Shown here in pieces: positions 35,091 to 43,608 of a DNA stretch of 64,000 nucleotides; position 1 is the stretch's first letter; each line of letters begins with the position of its first letter. The stretch is from Neolewinella antarctica. GTDB taxonomy: Bacteria > Bacteroidota > Bacteroidia > Chitinophagales > Saprospiraceae. Both the position numbers and the translations under genes were made by a program. The stretch spans positions 1,097,506 to 1,161,505 of the forward strand of contig NZ_JAATJH010000002.1 in the NCBI RefSeq assembly GCF_011927835.1, in the 5' to 3' direction. The notes beneath the pieces were generated by a model. That model was not told where the DNA came from, did no database searches, and saw only the letters and a list, made by a program, of their open reading frames with translations.

Positions 35091-36791
35091 ATGCCCACCA
35101 AATCGATCTCCCCCTACTGGTTTCTCGCTACCTGGCTCCTCGTCAACTTCGTGCAGGCCGCCGCGTCGCCGCTGGACCCGGACGAGACCTACTACTGGAT
35201 GTACGCCAGCCAGCTCGATTGGGGGTACTACGACCACCCGCCCGCCGTCGCGCTGCTGATTTCGCTGGGGAAGGACTGGTTGCCGGGGTCGCTCGGTTTG
35301 CGCTTCGGCCACGTGCTGGCTGCGGGGCTGACGATGGTTGGTCTGTGGTACCTGTTGGAACGCCCGCGGGGTAAATTACTCTGGTTGGCCGCCGGGCTCG
35401 CCTTCGCCCAGCCGCTGCTCAATGTCTACGGATTCATCGCTACGCCCGACGGCCCCTTGCTGCTCTTTACCGTACTTTATTTGCTCGCCTACCGCCGGTT
35501 TCTGGAAGCGCCGAGCCTGGCCAACGGCGCCATCTGGGGGCTGACGATGGCCGGCGCGCTCTATTCCAAATACCACGGGGTGATGCTGATCTTTTTCTCC
35601 GTCCTGCCGCACGTGTTCTGGCTTATTCGCCAGCCCGGGGCGTGGGTGGCGGCGCTGGGTGGGGCGGCGCTGTACTTTCCGCATCTGTACTGGCAGTACA
35701 CAAACGACTTTCCTTCTTTCCGCTACCACTTGCAGGGGCGCAACGACGCTTACGAGCTGCGGTTTACGGTGGAGTACGTGCTGAATCAGTTAGGGATATT
35801 CAGCCCGTTTTTGTTCTGGTACTACGTGAAAACCTTTTGGCAGGATAACGGCCGTAGCGACCGTTTTGTCGTTGCGAACCGCTGCTTGGTTGCCGGTTTT
35901 CTCGGCTTTTTCCTTTGTCTCACGATCAAAGGCCACGCCGAGGCACACTGGACGGCGCTGGTCAGCATCCCGCTCATCTACCTGACCTACCGGGCTACCC
36001 GTGACCGATTTCCGGAGTGGGAGAAAGGGATTTGGCGGATGGCTGTGGTCACCATCGGTATCCTTTGTGTGGCGCGATTGCTTCTGCTCGCCCCGCGCGA
36101 GTGGCTGCCATTCGACAAGCCTTTCGATCACCAGCCCTGGACGGAGCGGCTGGCCGCCGAAGCGGACGGTCTGCCGGTGATGGTCGAGAACAGCTACCGC
36201 CTTTCGTCCCTCTACAACTTCTACACCGGCCAGCCCGCCTGGACGATGACGAACGTCGACTACCGCCGCAACCAGTACGACCTTTGGTACGGCGACTCGC
36301 TTTTTCACGGGCGGGAAGTACTCGTAATGGGGCAAAGCAACTGGAGGGTGCCAACTGGGGAGCCATTCCGGACTGCTAAGGGGAGCATGTTGCTGAAGCG
36401 AGTCAAGAATTTTCAGGTGCTGAAGGGAATCAAGCTGGAGGTGACCGGGCTGAGCGATACGCTGGCAACCGGGACGGACGTAAACATTGCCGCCACGGGG
36501 TTCCTCCCGCTGAATACGGGCGTACGGGCAGTGGATTTTACGACCGCCCAGGCACCGACGATCTACGCAACGGTTTATCCTTCGGACAACACCAGGGCGC
36601 TACATTTTGTGGCGCAGCCGCGGGTGCCGGGTATGTTGGAAGGGGAGCAAACGTACCTCTACCGAGGCCCCCTAAAACTGCCCACAAACCTACCCATCGG
36701 CCCGGCTAAAATAGAATTCGGACTTGCCTACCCGGGCATGCCACCGCTGATGGGCATGAGCCCTACCTACGAAGTCGTGCTAGAAAATTGA
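35091..36791 (+). CDS. Glycosyltransferase family 39 (ArnT/PMT-like) membrane protein
   Basis: An integral membrane protein of 566 aa that would move a sugar from a polyprenyl-phosphate donor onto lipid or protein on the periplasmic side. The N-terminal periplasmic loop has the Asp-Glu catalytic motif LDPDETYYW (about res 24-32), followed by DHPPAVAL, as in the PMT_2 fold. About ten hydrophobic helices follow up to about residue 350, then a soluble periplasmic domain including YDLWYGDSLF and a beta-rich C-terminal part ending PTYEVVLEN. Acceptor and donor are unknown. Confidence 0.87.
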   Translation: MPTKSISPYWFLATWLLVNFVQAAASPLDPDETYYWMYASQLDWGYYDHPPAVALLISLGKDWLPGSLGLRFGHVLAAGLTMVGLWYLLERPRGKLLWLAAGLAFAQPLLNVYGFIATPDGPLLLFTVLYLLAYRRFLEAPSLANGAIWGLTMAGALYSKYHGVMLIFFSVLPHVFWLIRQPGAWVAALGGAALYFPHLYWQYTNDFPSFRYHLQGRNDAYELRFTVEYVLNQLGIFSPFLFWYYVKTFWQDNGRSDRFVVANRCLVAGFLGFFLCLTIKGHAEAHWTALVSIPLIYLTYRATRDRFPEWEKGIWRMAVVTIGILCVARLLLLAPREWLPFDKPFDHQPWTERLAAEADGLPVMVENSYRLSSLYNFYTGQPAWTMTNVDYRRNQYDLWYGDSLFHGREVLVMGQSNWRVPTGEPFRTAKGSMLLKRVKNFQVLKGIKLEVTGLSDTLATGTDVNIAATGFLPLNTGVRAVDFTTAQAPTIYATVYPSDNTRALHFVAQPRVPGMLEGEQTYLYRGPLKLPTNLPIGPAKIEFGLAYPGMPPLMGMSPTYEVVLEN

Positions 36792-37270
36792 TCGCAGCGC
36801 CCCGCCCGGAGGCCTTTATGCCGTTGCGTGGTGTGTTGCCCCCTGTGTTTGACCTTACGCAGAATGATCTTTCTAGTCGTAAACGGAGCAGAACACAAAA
36901 GACACAGAAAGAGGACACAAGCACAAAACGGTGTGAGTACGCTGATTTCACTAGCTTCTGCTTTATGCTTTTTTTCTTCCTTTTGTGCTTATGCGTTAAA
37001 ATTAATCTTCAGTGCTCGATAATTATACCAAATGTGCAAGATTCAGCTACTAATTAATGTTACGCAGATTATTTCGCCACAAAAGCACAAAAATCGGTGT
37101 ACGGCTACGCCGAAGCACCGTTTACTTATTCTTGTGTGCTTTTGTGTTTATGTGGCATATCCCGTTGCGTAAGGTCAGTTACTAATTTAAACTTCCCCCT
37201 TTAGTTTGCCCCGCCGTACTCCGTGCTCTTTCCTCTATATTCTTTCCTCTTCCCTCCAACCTTCCCCCCC
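36792..37270. other. Intergenic region with a MITE-like palindromic element
   Basis: About 480 bp without a supported gene. The part 36850-37177 is bounded by the inverted repeat TGACCTTACGCA/TGCGTAAGGTCA and contains two A/C-rich hairpins (see separate entry). The rest, up to the dinB stop at 37271, is pyrimidine-rich (CTTTCCTCT-type). Confidence 0.6.
36850..37177. repeat. 328-bp element with 12-bp terminal inverted repeats (MITE-like)
   Basis: The termini TGACCTTACGCA (36850-36861) and TGCGTAAGGTCA (37166-37177) are perfect inverted repeats. Inside are a hairpin built on GCACAAAA/TTTTGTGC (about 36890-36996) and another from GCCAC at 37076 to GTGGC at 37156 with matching GCACAA/TTGTGT arms. 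It encodes nothing convincing. No clear target-site duplication beyond GTT/GTT flanks. Confidence 0.5.
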
Positions 37271-38404
37271 TCAAGCCTTCAAAACCGCCCCCGCCCCAAA
37301 CCGCTTCCGCACTTTATCTAACGCCACCATCAGGTTATTGTCCTCCTGCGTATCGTTGAAAAGGTCAAGCTGCGTGTGCCCCCCGGCCAGGCGGTCGAAA
37401 CGAATGCCGATGAGCCGGATGCACTGCCGGCGGGTAAAGAGACGGTTGAACAGTTTTTCCGCCACCGGCAGAAGCTGCTGGTCGTGGGCGGTGACCTTGA
37501 CGCGCTGGCTACGGGAATAAGTATTGAAATCGGTGTACCGAATCTTGACCGTCACCCCGGCGGTAAGCTTGCCGGCCGCGCGCATATCGTAGCTAAGCTT
37601 CATGGTCATGTCGCGCAGTTGGCGGCGGAGGAAGTTTACGTCGATCGTGTCCGTCTGGAAAGTGTGCTCGGAGGAGAAAGACTTGCGCTCGGTGTAGGGC
37701 ACGACCGGCCGGTGGTCGATGCCGTTGGCGCGGCGGTGAATCTCGCGGCCGGGCTTACCGAATTCGCGCTCCAGTAGATCTACCGGTACCTGACTGAGGG
37801 TGCCCGTTTTACGGATGCCCAGGAGACTTAACTTCCGGGCCGTCTCCCGACCGATCAAAGGAATTTTCCGGACGGGTAGGGGAGCGAGGAACAACTTTTC
37901 CTTCCCCTGCTCCACCCAGCCGGAGCCGTTGGGTTTCGCCTCGCCCGCCCGTACTTTTGAAACGAGCTTGTTCACGGCGAGACCAGCCGATACGGGTAGG
38001 CCAGTTTCCTTAAGTATTCGCTCGCGCAACTCTTTGCTCCACTGAAGGCAGCCGATATACTTGTCCATCCCCGAAATATCCACGTAGAACTCATCGATCG
38101 ATGATTTCTCGAACACGGGTCCTTCCTCGGCAATGATTTCCGTGATGATGGCCGAATGCTTCTCGTAATCCTCATAATCCCCCCGCACCACCTTCGCCGA
38201 TGGGCAGCGCCGTAATGCGATCGCCATCGGCATCCCCGAGTGAATCCCAAAGTGCCGGGCCTCGTAACTACAGGAGGTCACCACCCCCCGCCCGCCCAGA
38301 CCACCCACGATGAGCGGCCGGCCGATGAGCTTACTATTCTTTTTGATCTCTACGGAAGCGAAGAACGCGTCCATATCCAGGTGGAGGATGGCCTTTTGAA
38401 ACAT
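37271..38404 (-). CDS. dinB: DNA polymerase IV (Y-family, translesion)
   Basis: Error-prone polymerase for lesion bypass. The protein of 377 aa starts at the ATG 38404 (MFQKAILHLDMDAFFASVE), which supplies the first catalytic Asp; an in-frame ATG further upstream adds unrelated sequence. SIDEFYVDISG supplies the second catalytic acids. The steric-gate region is FFAS. PLIVGGLGGRGVVTSCSYEAR, the HhH in thumb (IPLIGRETARKLSLLGI), and the little-finger domain with a C-terminal QLDLF box, a likely beta-clamp-binding motif, are all present. Length is normal. It stands alone on its strand. Confidence 0.96.
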   Translation of the reverse strand: MFQKAILHLDMDAFFASVEIKKNSKLIGRPLIVGGLGGRGVVTSCSYEARHFGIHSGMPMAIALRRCPSAKVVRGDYEDYEKHSAIITEIIAEEGPVFEKSSIDEFYVDISGMDKYIGCLQWSKELRERILKETGLPVSAGLAVNKLVSKVRAGEAKPNGSGWVEQGKEKLFLAPLPVRKIPLIGRETARKLSLLGIRKTGTLSQVPVDLLEREFGKPGREIHRRANGIDHRPVVPYTERKSFSSEHTFQTDTIDVNFLRRQLRDMTMKLSYDMRAAGKLTAGVTVKIRYTDFNTYSRSQRVKVTAHDQQLLPVAEKLFNRLFTRRQCIRLIGIRFDRLAGGHTQLDLFNDTQEDNNLMVALDKVRKRFGAGAVLKA

Positions 38405-38600
38405 TATGTTGGTGTAAGTCGAGTGAGTAGGGACATCTCTAAATGGCCGGGAAAACAACAAATTTGTAAACAGGCGAGCGAACTAGCAACTATATGTTGT
38501 AAAAGTAGCTCGTGTTTGTTGAAATGGGAACTTTTTGTGTTTAAAATGTGGTGTAAAGATTCTGGGAATCTCAAATTTCCTTTTAACACGTAAGCCACAA

Positions 38601-38623
38601 TGCACGAAGTACTGCGTAGCAAA
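38601..38623. repeat. 23-bp dispersed repeat, copy 2
   Basis: Begins TGCACGAAGTACTGCG and ends AGCAAA; one mismatch to the minus-strand reading of 27257-27279. Confidence 0.6.
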
Positions 38624-38673
38624 CCACGGAAAACACAAAAAAGAAAGAAACAGAATCAAACTTCCTGAAATCT

Positions 38674-38704
38674 CGCCTACCGCCTACCGCCTACCGCCTA
38701 CCAT
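38674..38704 (+). repeat. CTACCGC heptanucleotide array
   Basis: Four consecutive copies of CCTACCG/CTACCGC in 7-bp phase, intergenic. Confidence 0.85.
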
Positions 38705-38716
38705 CCTAAAAACCCT

Positions 38717-38734
38717 GCACCCGCGACCGCGCCC
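38717..38734 (+). repeat. 18-bp dispersed element before mnmA
   Basis: Perfect GCACCCGCGACCGCGCCC, oriented as mnmA, 192 bp before its start. Confidence 0.85.
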
Positions 38735-38833
38735 AAAATCAAACGCGAAACTAAAAATCTACCCAAAGCATTATTGGCTACACACCTCCTATCCTCTTCA
38801 TCCTCCTATACCTCCTCCTCTTCCTCTGGAAAT

Positions 38834-38854
38834 GGCCCCGACTAAGTCGGGGCC
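38834..38854. repeat. Palindrome sharing sequence with the 51-bp element
   Basis: Arms GGCCCCGACT and AGTCGGGGCC flank a single A. The string CCCCGACTAAGT also occurs within the 51-bp elements at 29093 and 55881. Confidence 0.8.
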
Positions 38855-38925
38855 GGAGGTAAAAGAAACACTACCTTTACACCCCATTTGGCAAGGCCCT
38901 TCAACCTTAGCGAAATCCCCCTACC

Positions 38926-40032
38926 ATGAGCAAACTAGGCAGAGTACTCGTCGCGATGAGCGGCGGAATAGATTCAACCGTCACGGCCATGATGCTCCAC
39001 GAGCAAGGCTACGAAGTCGTCGGCATCACCATGAAAACCTGGGACTACGCCAACTCCGGCGGCTCCAAGAAAGAGACCGGCTGCTGTAGCCTGGACTCGA
39101 TCAACGATGCCCGCGCCGTGGCCGTCCAGATGGGTTTCCCCCACTTCATCATCGACATCCGCGACGAGTTCGGCGACCACGTGATCGATAACTTCGTCGA
39201 CGAATACATGGCCGGCCGCACGCCCAACCCCTGCGTACTTTGCAACACCCACATCAAGTGGAGCGCCCTGTTGAAACGCGCCGACGCGATGGACTGCGAA
39301 TTCATCGCCACGGGCCACTACGCCCAACTCAACCACGCCGCCGAGACTGGTCGCTGGAACGTCCGGAAATCAGCCGATGACCACAAAGACCAGTCTTACG
39401 TCCTCTGGGGGCTGAGCCAGGAATGCATGGCCCGCAGCCGCTTCCCCCTCGGCCACATGACTAAGCCGGAAGTGCGCCAACTCGCCTACGACTGGGGCTA
39501 CGAAGAACTGAGCAAAAAAGCAGAAAGCTTCGAGATCTGTTTCGTACCGGATAACGACTACCGGGGCTTCCTGAAGCGCCGCGTACCGGAGCTGGAAGCG
39601 CAAGTCGCCGGCGGCAGTTTCGTCTCCACGACCGGTGAAGTGATGGGTAAGCACGAGGGCTATCCATTCTACACCATCGGCCAGCGAAAGGGTCTCGGTA
39701 TCGCTTTCGGCGAACCGATGTACGTCACCGAAATCAACGCAGCGACCAACCAGGTTACCCTCGGCCGAGTCGATGATTTGATCCGGAACGGCATGTCGGT
39801 CGGCGGTATGACCCTACAGAAATACGCCACGCTACCGGAAAACGGGCTGGAGCTCATCACGAAGGTGCGGTACAAGGACAAGGGTACGCTCAGCCTCGTC
39901 GAGCAACTTTCGCCGGACCTGGCGAGTATCGAATTCTACGCCAACGTGCGGGGTGTTGCGCCCGGGCAGAGCGCCGTTTTTTACGAAGGTGACGACGTCG
40001 TCGGTGGCGGTTTGATTCACACCAGCCGGTAA
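38926..40032 (+). CDS. mnmA: tRNA 2-thiouridine(34) synthase
   Basis: Thiolates U34 of tRNA-Lys, -Glu and -Gln using a persulfide relay. The N-terminal PP-loop is VAMSGGIDSTV (res 9-19). The catalytic Cys pair are in TPNPCVLCN (about 105) and FEICFVPDNDY (about 205). KDQSYVLWGL, TIGQRKGLGIAFGEPMYV and the C-terminal beta-barrel with PGQSAVFYEGDDVVGGG are standard. Length 368 aa is normal. The leader contains several repeat elements. Confidence 0.97.
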   Translation: MSKLGRVLVAMSGGIDSTVTAMMLHEQGYEVVGITMKTWDYANSGGSKKETGCCSLDSINDARAVAVQMGFPHFIIDIRDEFGDHVIDNFVDEYMAGRTPNPCVLCNTHIKWSALLKRADAMDCEFIATGHYAQLNHAAETGRWNVRKSADDHKDQSYVLWGLSQECMARSRFPLGHMTKPEVRQLAYDWGYEELSKKAESFEICFVPDNDYRGFLKRRVPELEAQVAGGSFVSTTGEVMGKHEGYPFYTIGQRKGLGIAFGEPMYVTEINAATNQVTLGRVDDLIRNGMSVGGMTLQKYATLPENGLELITKVRYKDKGTLSLVEQLSPDLASIEFYANVRGVAPGQSAVFYEGDDVVGGGLIHTSR

Positions 40033-40071
40033 ACCTAACGTTCGATTTTTCCCCAATTAGATCAATTCAGT

Positions 40072-40728
40072 ATGAAAGCTATCCACTATGCCCTGGCAGC
40101 GCTTTGCCTCACTTTCGTGATGTCCTGTCTCGACGCGGAGTGCCGCGATTGCGAAGCATTCAATTACGATGCGACGGTATTTAACCCCGACTTTGTCGCT
40201 AACGACATCGCCCTTCAGGATGCAGTGACGGACGACATCATCATCGTCGATTATTTGCAGTTACTTGCTTCTCCTACGCAAGAGTCGTGTGCCGCCGAGG
40301 TTGACAGTAGCAACGACGTACCCTGCGTGACCGTTGCTAACCTCTCATACCGCATCGATAGCCTCGGAATCGGTATGCAACTGGTGTTTGAAAGAAACGA
40401 TCGGGCCGGTGAAGGATCTGTTGACCAGGTAGTTATGTCTTATGAGTTTGTGGGTATTACCGGTGAGGCATTTGTTCGGACCCACAGTTTGGAGATTGAG
40501 CCAGCGGTGGAGTACGTGGCCGACCGCGTGGTGCTGCTCGACACCATTACGCTCGGTGAGATCATTTATGAGGCGGTAATCGATCTTCGGCAACCGGAGA
40601 CTGCGTTCGACGTTCTGGGCGACCGTTTACCCGCTTCCGGCCGCTTCACCAACGTGTACTTCAAAGAAGGGGTCGGCTTGTTGGGCCTGCGCAGGGTCGA
40701 CGGGCGGGTGTTCTTCCGGGAAGACTAA
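40072..40728 (+). CDS. Lipoprotein of unknown function
   Basis: A protein of 218 aa with signal MKAIHYALAALCLTFVMSC (lipobox VMSC) followed by LDAECRDC. The mature part has cysteines at CEAF, SCAAEV and PCVTV, and a beta-strand-rich pattern (YRIDSLGIGMQLVFERND, VVMSYEFVGITG). I recognise no family. It lies 39 bp after mnmA and 37 bp before a large surface protein on the same strand, so the three might share transcription, though a TATCTTTA box near 40755 suggests a separate promoter for the last. Confidence 0.68.
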   Translation: MKAIHYALAALCLTFVMSCLDAECRDCEAFNYDATVFNPDFVANDIALQDAVTDDIIIVDYLQLLASPTQESCAAEVDSSNDVPCVTVANLSYRIDSLGIGMQLVFERNDRAGEGSVDQVVMSYEFVGITGEAFVRTHSLEIEPAVEYVADRVVLLDTITLGEIIYEAVIDLRQPETAFDVLGDRLPASGRFTNVYFKEGVGLLGLRRVDGRVFFRED

Positions 40729-40765
40729 TCAGCCCGGCTTTCCGGAGCCTGTTTATCTTTAGGGG

Positions 40766-43360
40766 ATGAAGTTACCCGGCCTGCTCCTCTCTTTTCTCAT
40801 TAGTCTGCTCATCAGCCCCGTGGCAATCGCGCAGACGGTGGTGTCGGATGATTTTGCGGGCACGGAACTCGAGCCCCAGTGGTTCGGCGACCGGGGTGAC
40901 TTTGTCGTCACTGACGGCCGTTTGCGTCTGGCCGCAGCGGGCGGCGGCACCTCCGTACTCTCCGTCGACTTGCCGGGTGGCCTTCCCCGCGCTACGTTGG
41001 ACTCGTTTTCATTCGAATTTCTCGTTGACATGGACTTCGCTCCGTCTAGCGGTAATTTTTGTGCGATCGACATTCTCGGCGCGCGGCACACGGAGGACTT
41101 GGCAACCGGAATTTTTATGAAGTTCGGTGGCGTATCCGGCGACCAGGATGCCTGGACGGGGGAGGGATTGGAAGAAGGCGACATCAGTTTCGGTGAGTTC
41201 ACGGGCGTGGCCGGTGCGCTCGGTACCGACCCCGCCACCGTGCGTTTTCGGGTGACTTACGATCAGGTGGCCGGCTGGCAATTTTTTGCGGATTATTCCG
41301 GAGGCACAAACTACGTGCTGCAGGGAACGCTGCGGGAGGGTTTTAACTTTGACCCGGCTACGATTCGGGTGACTTGCGCGTACACGGCGACGCGCTCCGA
41401 CAAATTCAGTTTCGACGACTTCAACGCGTTCAAAACCCTCACCGAGGTTCGCGACGAAGAGGCGCCTACGATCGGAAGTGTAGCGGCCGTGGACAACCGG
41501 ACGGTACGGATACTTTTCAACGAAGACGTCGAGCCGACGACGGTGGCCGATTACGTATTTTCCGAGGGTGAGAATGCGGTTACGGCGCTGAATCAGTTCC
41601 CGGGTGGGGTCGAACTAACGCTGGAAACCGCCCTCACCATCAGCGAGTCGTACGCAATCACGATCACCTCAATTAGTGACGCGGCCGGAAATGAGACTAC
41701 TGACCTAGTCGCTGCCTTCACCTACGATCCGGTCATCCTCCCAACCGCCGAAAATCTGCTCATTACCGAGATTATGGTGGACCCCAGCCCGACGGTCGGC
41801 CAGCCCAACGCCGAGTACGTGGAGCTGTACAATGATTCCGATACGACCATCGGGGCGAATAATTTATTTATCGGTAGCGGCGGGACTTCGGTGGCGCCGC
41901 TCAACAACATCCGCATTGCCCCACGGAGTTACCTCGTGCTCGTACCCGACGAATTTGCGTTCACCTTCGACGCTAACGTTCAGCCAACTAACCTACCTGG
42001 CTTAACGAACTCCGGAGACAACATTAGCCTGTTATTGGGTGAGGATACCTTGGTGTCGTTTGACTACACGGACGCGTGGTACAACGACCCGGAACGTGAC
42101 GAAGGTGGCTACTCCATCGAGTACACGGGGTTTACGGGCGCGGACGCGGGATGCAGTGGTCTCTGGCGAGCGAGCCTGGATGAAAGTGGCGGAACACCGG
42201 GCCGGGAAAACTCCGTAGTCAACCAACCGGCCGACACCGTTCCGCCCGTGCTTCAATCCACCAGCGTCGATGGAGACGGGGTTACGCTTGGTTTCAGCGA
42301 ACCCCTAAACACCGCCGATCCGGATTTCTTCCTAACCCGGGGCGATACGGACGTTCCCCTCGGTGGCGTCACCACCCCGGACGGTGGCCGCACCTTCCGG
42401 CTGTCACCCCTCGACCAGCTTGAGACCGGCGTTGTGTACACCCTCGAACTCCCCGTCGTATCCGACTGCGTCGGTAACAAAACGGACGCCCGCGCGATCA
42501 CCCTTGGCATTCCCGATAGCGTAGCCCCCGGCGACGTAGTCATCAACGAAGTACTGTTCAACCCGGCAACGGGCGGTAGTGATTTCGTAGAACTGTACAA
42601 TTGCTCCGAGAAAATATTCCAGATCGAGGGTTGGACGCTCGCTAATACCCAGACTACCAACGGCAGTCAGGAAATAATGGCCAGTCGGCTATTTCTCCCC
42701 GGTGAGTTCCTGGTCCTTACGCCCGACCCGGAAGATCTTATCGCTCGCTACCGTAACGTGGAGCCCGCCCTACTCGTCGAGCAACCCCTTCCCGGACTCA
42801 GTAACGATGCGGGTAACGTGACCGTCTCCGCAAACGGTACCGTCCTCGACGCTTTCGACTACACCGACGACCTCCACTCCGAACTACTGGACGACCGGGA
42901 CGGTGTTAGCCTCGAACGGCTGCGCTACAAAGTGCCCACCAACGGCAGTAATAATTGGTTCAGCGCCGCTTCGGTCGAGGGCTACGCGACGCCCACCCGG
43001 CCCAATTCTCAACTGCGGGATATCGACCCGGGCGTAGGAGCCGATCGGGTATTTTCGCTCCCCACCAAAACGTTCAGCCCCGACGAAGACGGTTTCGAGG
43101 ACTTTCTCGAAATTCGGTACCAAGACGTTCCCGTCGGCTTCCTCGCCCGCATCCGCATTTTTGACGCACAGGGGCGCTTGATCCGTACGCTGCGCAACGT
43201 CGAGCTGCTCGGGACGGAAGGTGGCCTGCGTTGGGACGGCGCGAACGACGACGGGCGGCCGGCCAGGGCGGGCGCCTACGTGCTGTTCGTAGAGTTGATC
43301 AATCCGGACGGGCCGGTAGCGGAGGAAAAACTGGTGGCGGTGTTGGCGGCGGAACGGTAG
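40766..43360 (+). CDS. Secreted multidomain protein with lamin-tail and Ig-like domains
   Basis: A protein of 864 aa. After the signal peptide (MKLPGLLLSFLISLLISPVA IAQ) comes a laminin-G/concanavalin-like region (about 25-220). Then an Ig-like SbsA-type domain (TIGSVAAVDNRTVRILFNEDV), a lamin-tail domain (LLITEIMVDPSP...AEYVELYNDSD), a second Ig-like domain (VTLGFSEPLNTAD), and a second lamin-tail domain (VVINEVLFNPATGGSDFVELYN). The C-terminus (KTFSPDEDGFEDFLEI...FDAQGRLIRTL...GRPARAGAYVLFVEL) is a FlgD/gliding-motility-type Ig domain that often marks outer-surface proteins in Bacteroidota, possibly T9SS cargo. Adhesion or matrix roles are inference. Confidence 0.85.
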   Translation: MKLPGLLLSFLISLLISPVAIAQTVVSDDFAGTELEPQWFGDRGDFVVTDGRLRLAAAGGGTSVLSVDLPGGLPRATLDSFSFEFLVDMDFAPSSGNFCAIDILGARHTEDLATGIFMKFGGVSGDQDAWTGEGLEEGDISFGEFTGVAGALGTDPATVRFRVTYDQVAGWQFFADYSGGTNYVLQGTLREGFNFDPATIRVTCAYTATRSDKFSFDDFNAFKTLTEVRDEEAPTIGSVAAVDNRTVRILFNEDVEPTTVADYVFSEGENAVTALNQFPGGVELTLETALTISESYAITITSISDAAGNETTDLVAAFTYDPVILPTAENLLITEIMVDPSPTVGQPNAEYVELYNDSDTTIGANNLFIGSGGTSVAPLNNIRIAPRSYLVLVPDEFAFTFDANVQPTNLPGLTNSGDNISLLLGEDTLVSFDYTDAWYNDPERDEGGYSIEYTGFTGADAGCSGLWRASLDESGGTPGRENSVVNQPADTVPPVLQSTSVDGDGVTLGFSEPLNTADPDFFLTRGDTDVPLGGVTTPDGGRTFRLSPLDQLETGVVYTLELPVVSDCVGNKTDARAITLGIPDSVAPGDVVINEVLFNPATGGSDFVELYNCSEKIFQIEGWTLANTQTTNGSQEIMASRLFLPGEFLVLTPDPEDLIARYRNVEPALLVEQPLPGLSNDAGNVTVSANGTVLDAFDYTDDLHSELLDDRDGVSLERLRYKVPTNGSNNWFSAASVEGYATPTRPNSQLRDIDPGVGADRVFSLPTKTFSPDEDGFEDFLEIRYQDVPVGFLARIRIFDAQGRLIRTLRNVELLGTEGGLRWDGANDDGRPARAGAYVLFVELINPDGPVAEEKLVAVLAAER

Positions 43361-43608
43361 CAGACGGAGGGGAACGAACGACGGGCTAACCGGTCGGTGC
43401 TTTTTACAATAAAACCCGGTAAGCTCGTGCTCCTGCGGTTTTGTGGTTGACCGTGGCGTATTCAATATCGCCGGAACCATCCAAGTCAGTTAATAAAATT
43501 AATTGGTCCCAAACGGCATCGGTTGGTCGCGCAAACAATTTTTTGGCGCCGAACCGGCTTATAGACCCTACTATTTACAACAACTTACTGACTAACCCGA
43601 AACGGACG

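Larger units (their letters stand above)
38405..38925. other. Repeat-rich intergenic region between dinB and mnmA
   Basis: About 520 bp shared by two divergent genes. From left to right it holds an AT-rich stretch, copy 2 of the 23-bp repeat (38601-38623), a CTACCGC array (38674-38704), a perfect 18-bp element (38717-38734), pyrimidine-rich DNA, a near-perfect palindrome (38834-38854), and a -7-like box TACCTTTA (38872-38879) 46 nt before mnmA. No gene is supported. Confidence 0.7.

Noticed and set aside
36788..37057. Short open frames in the 36.8-37.1 kb gap
   Set aside because: They lie in low-complexity hairpin DNA of the MITE-like element and have no protein-like pattern.
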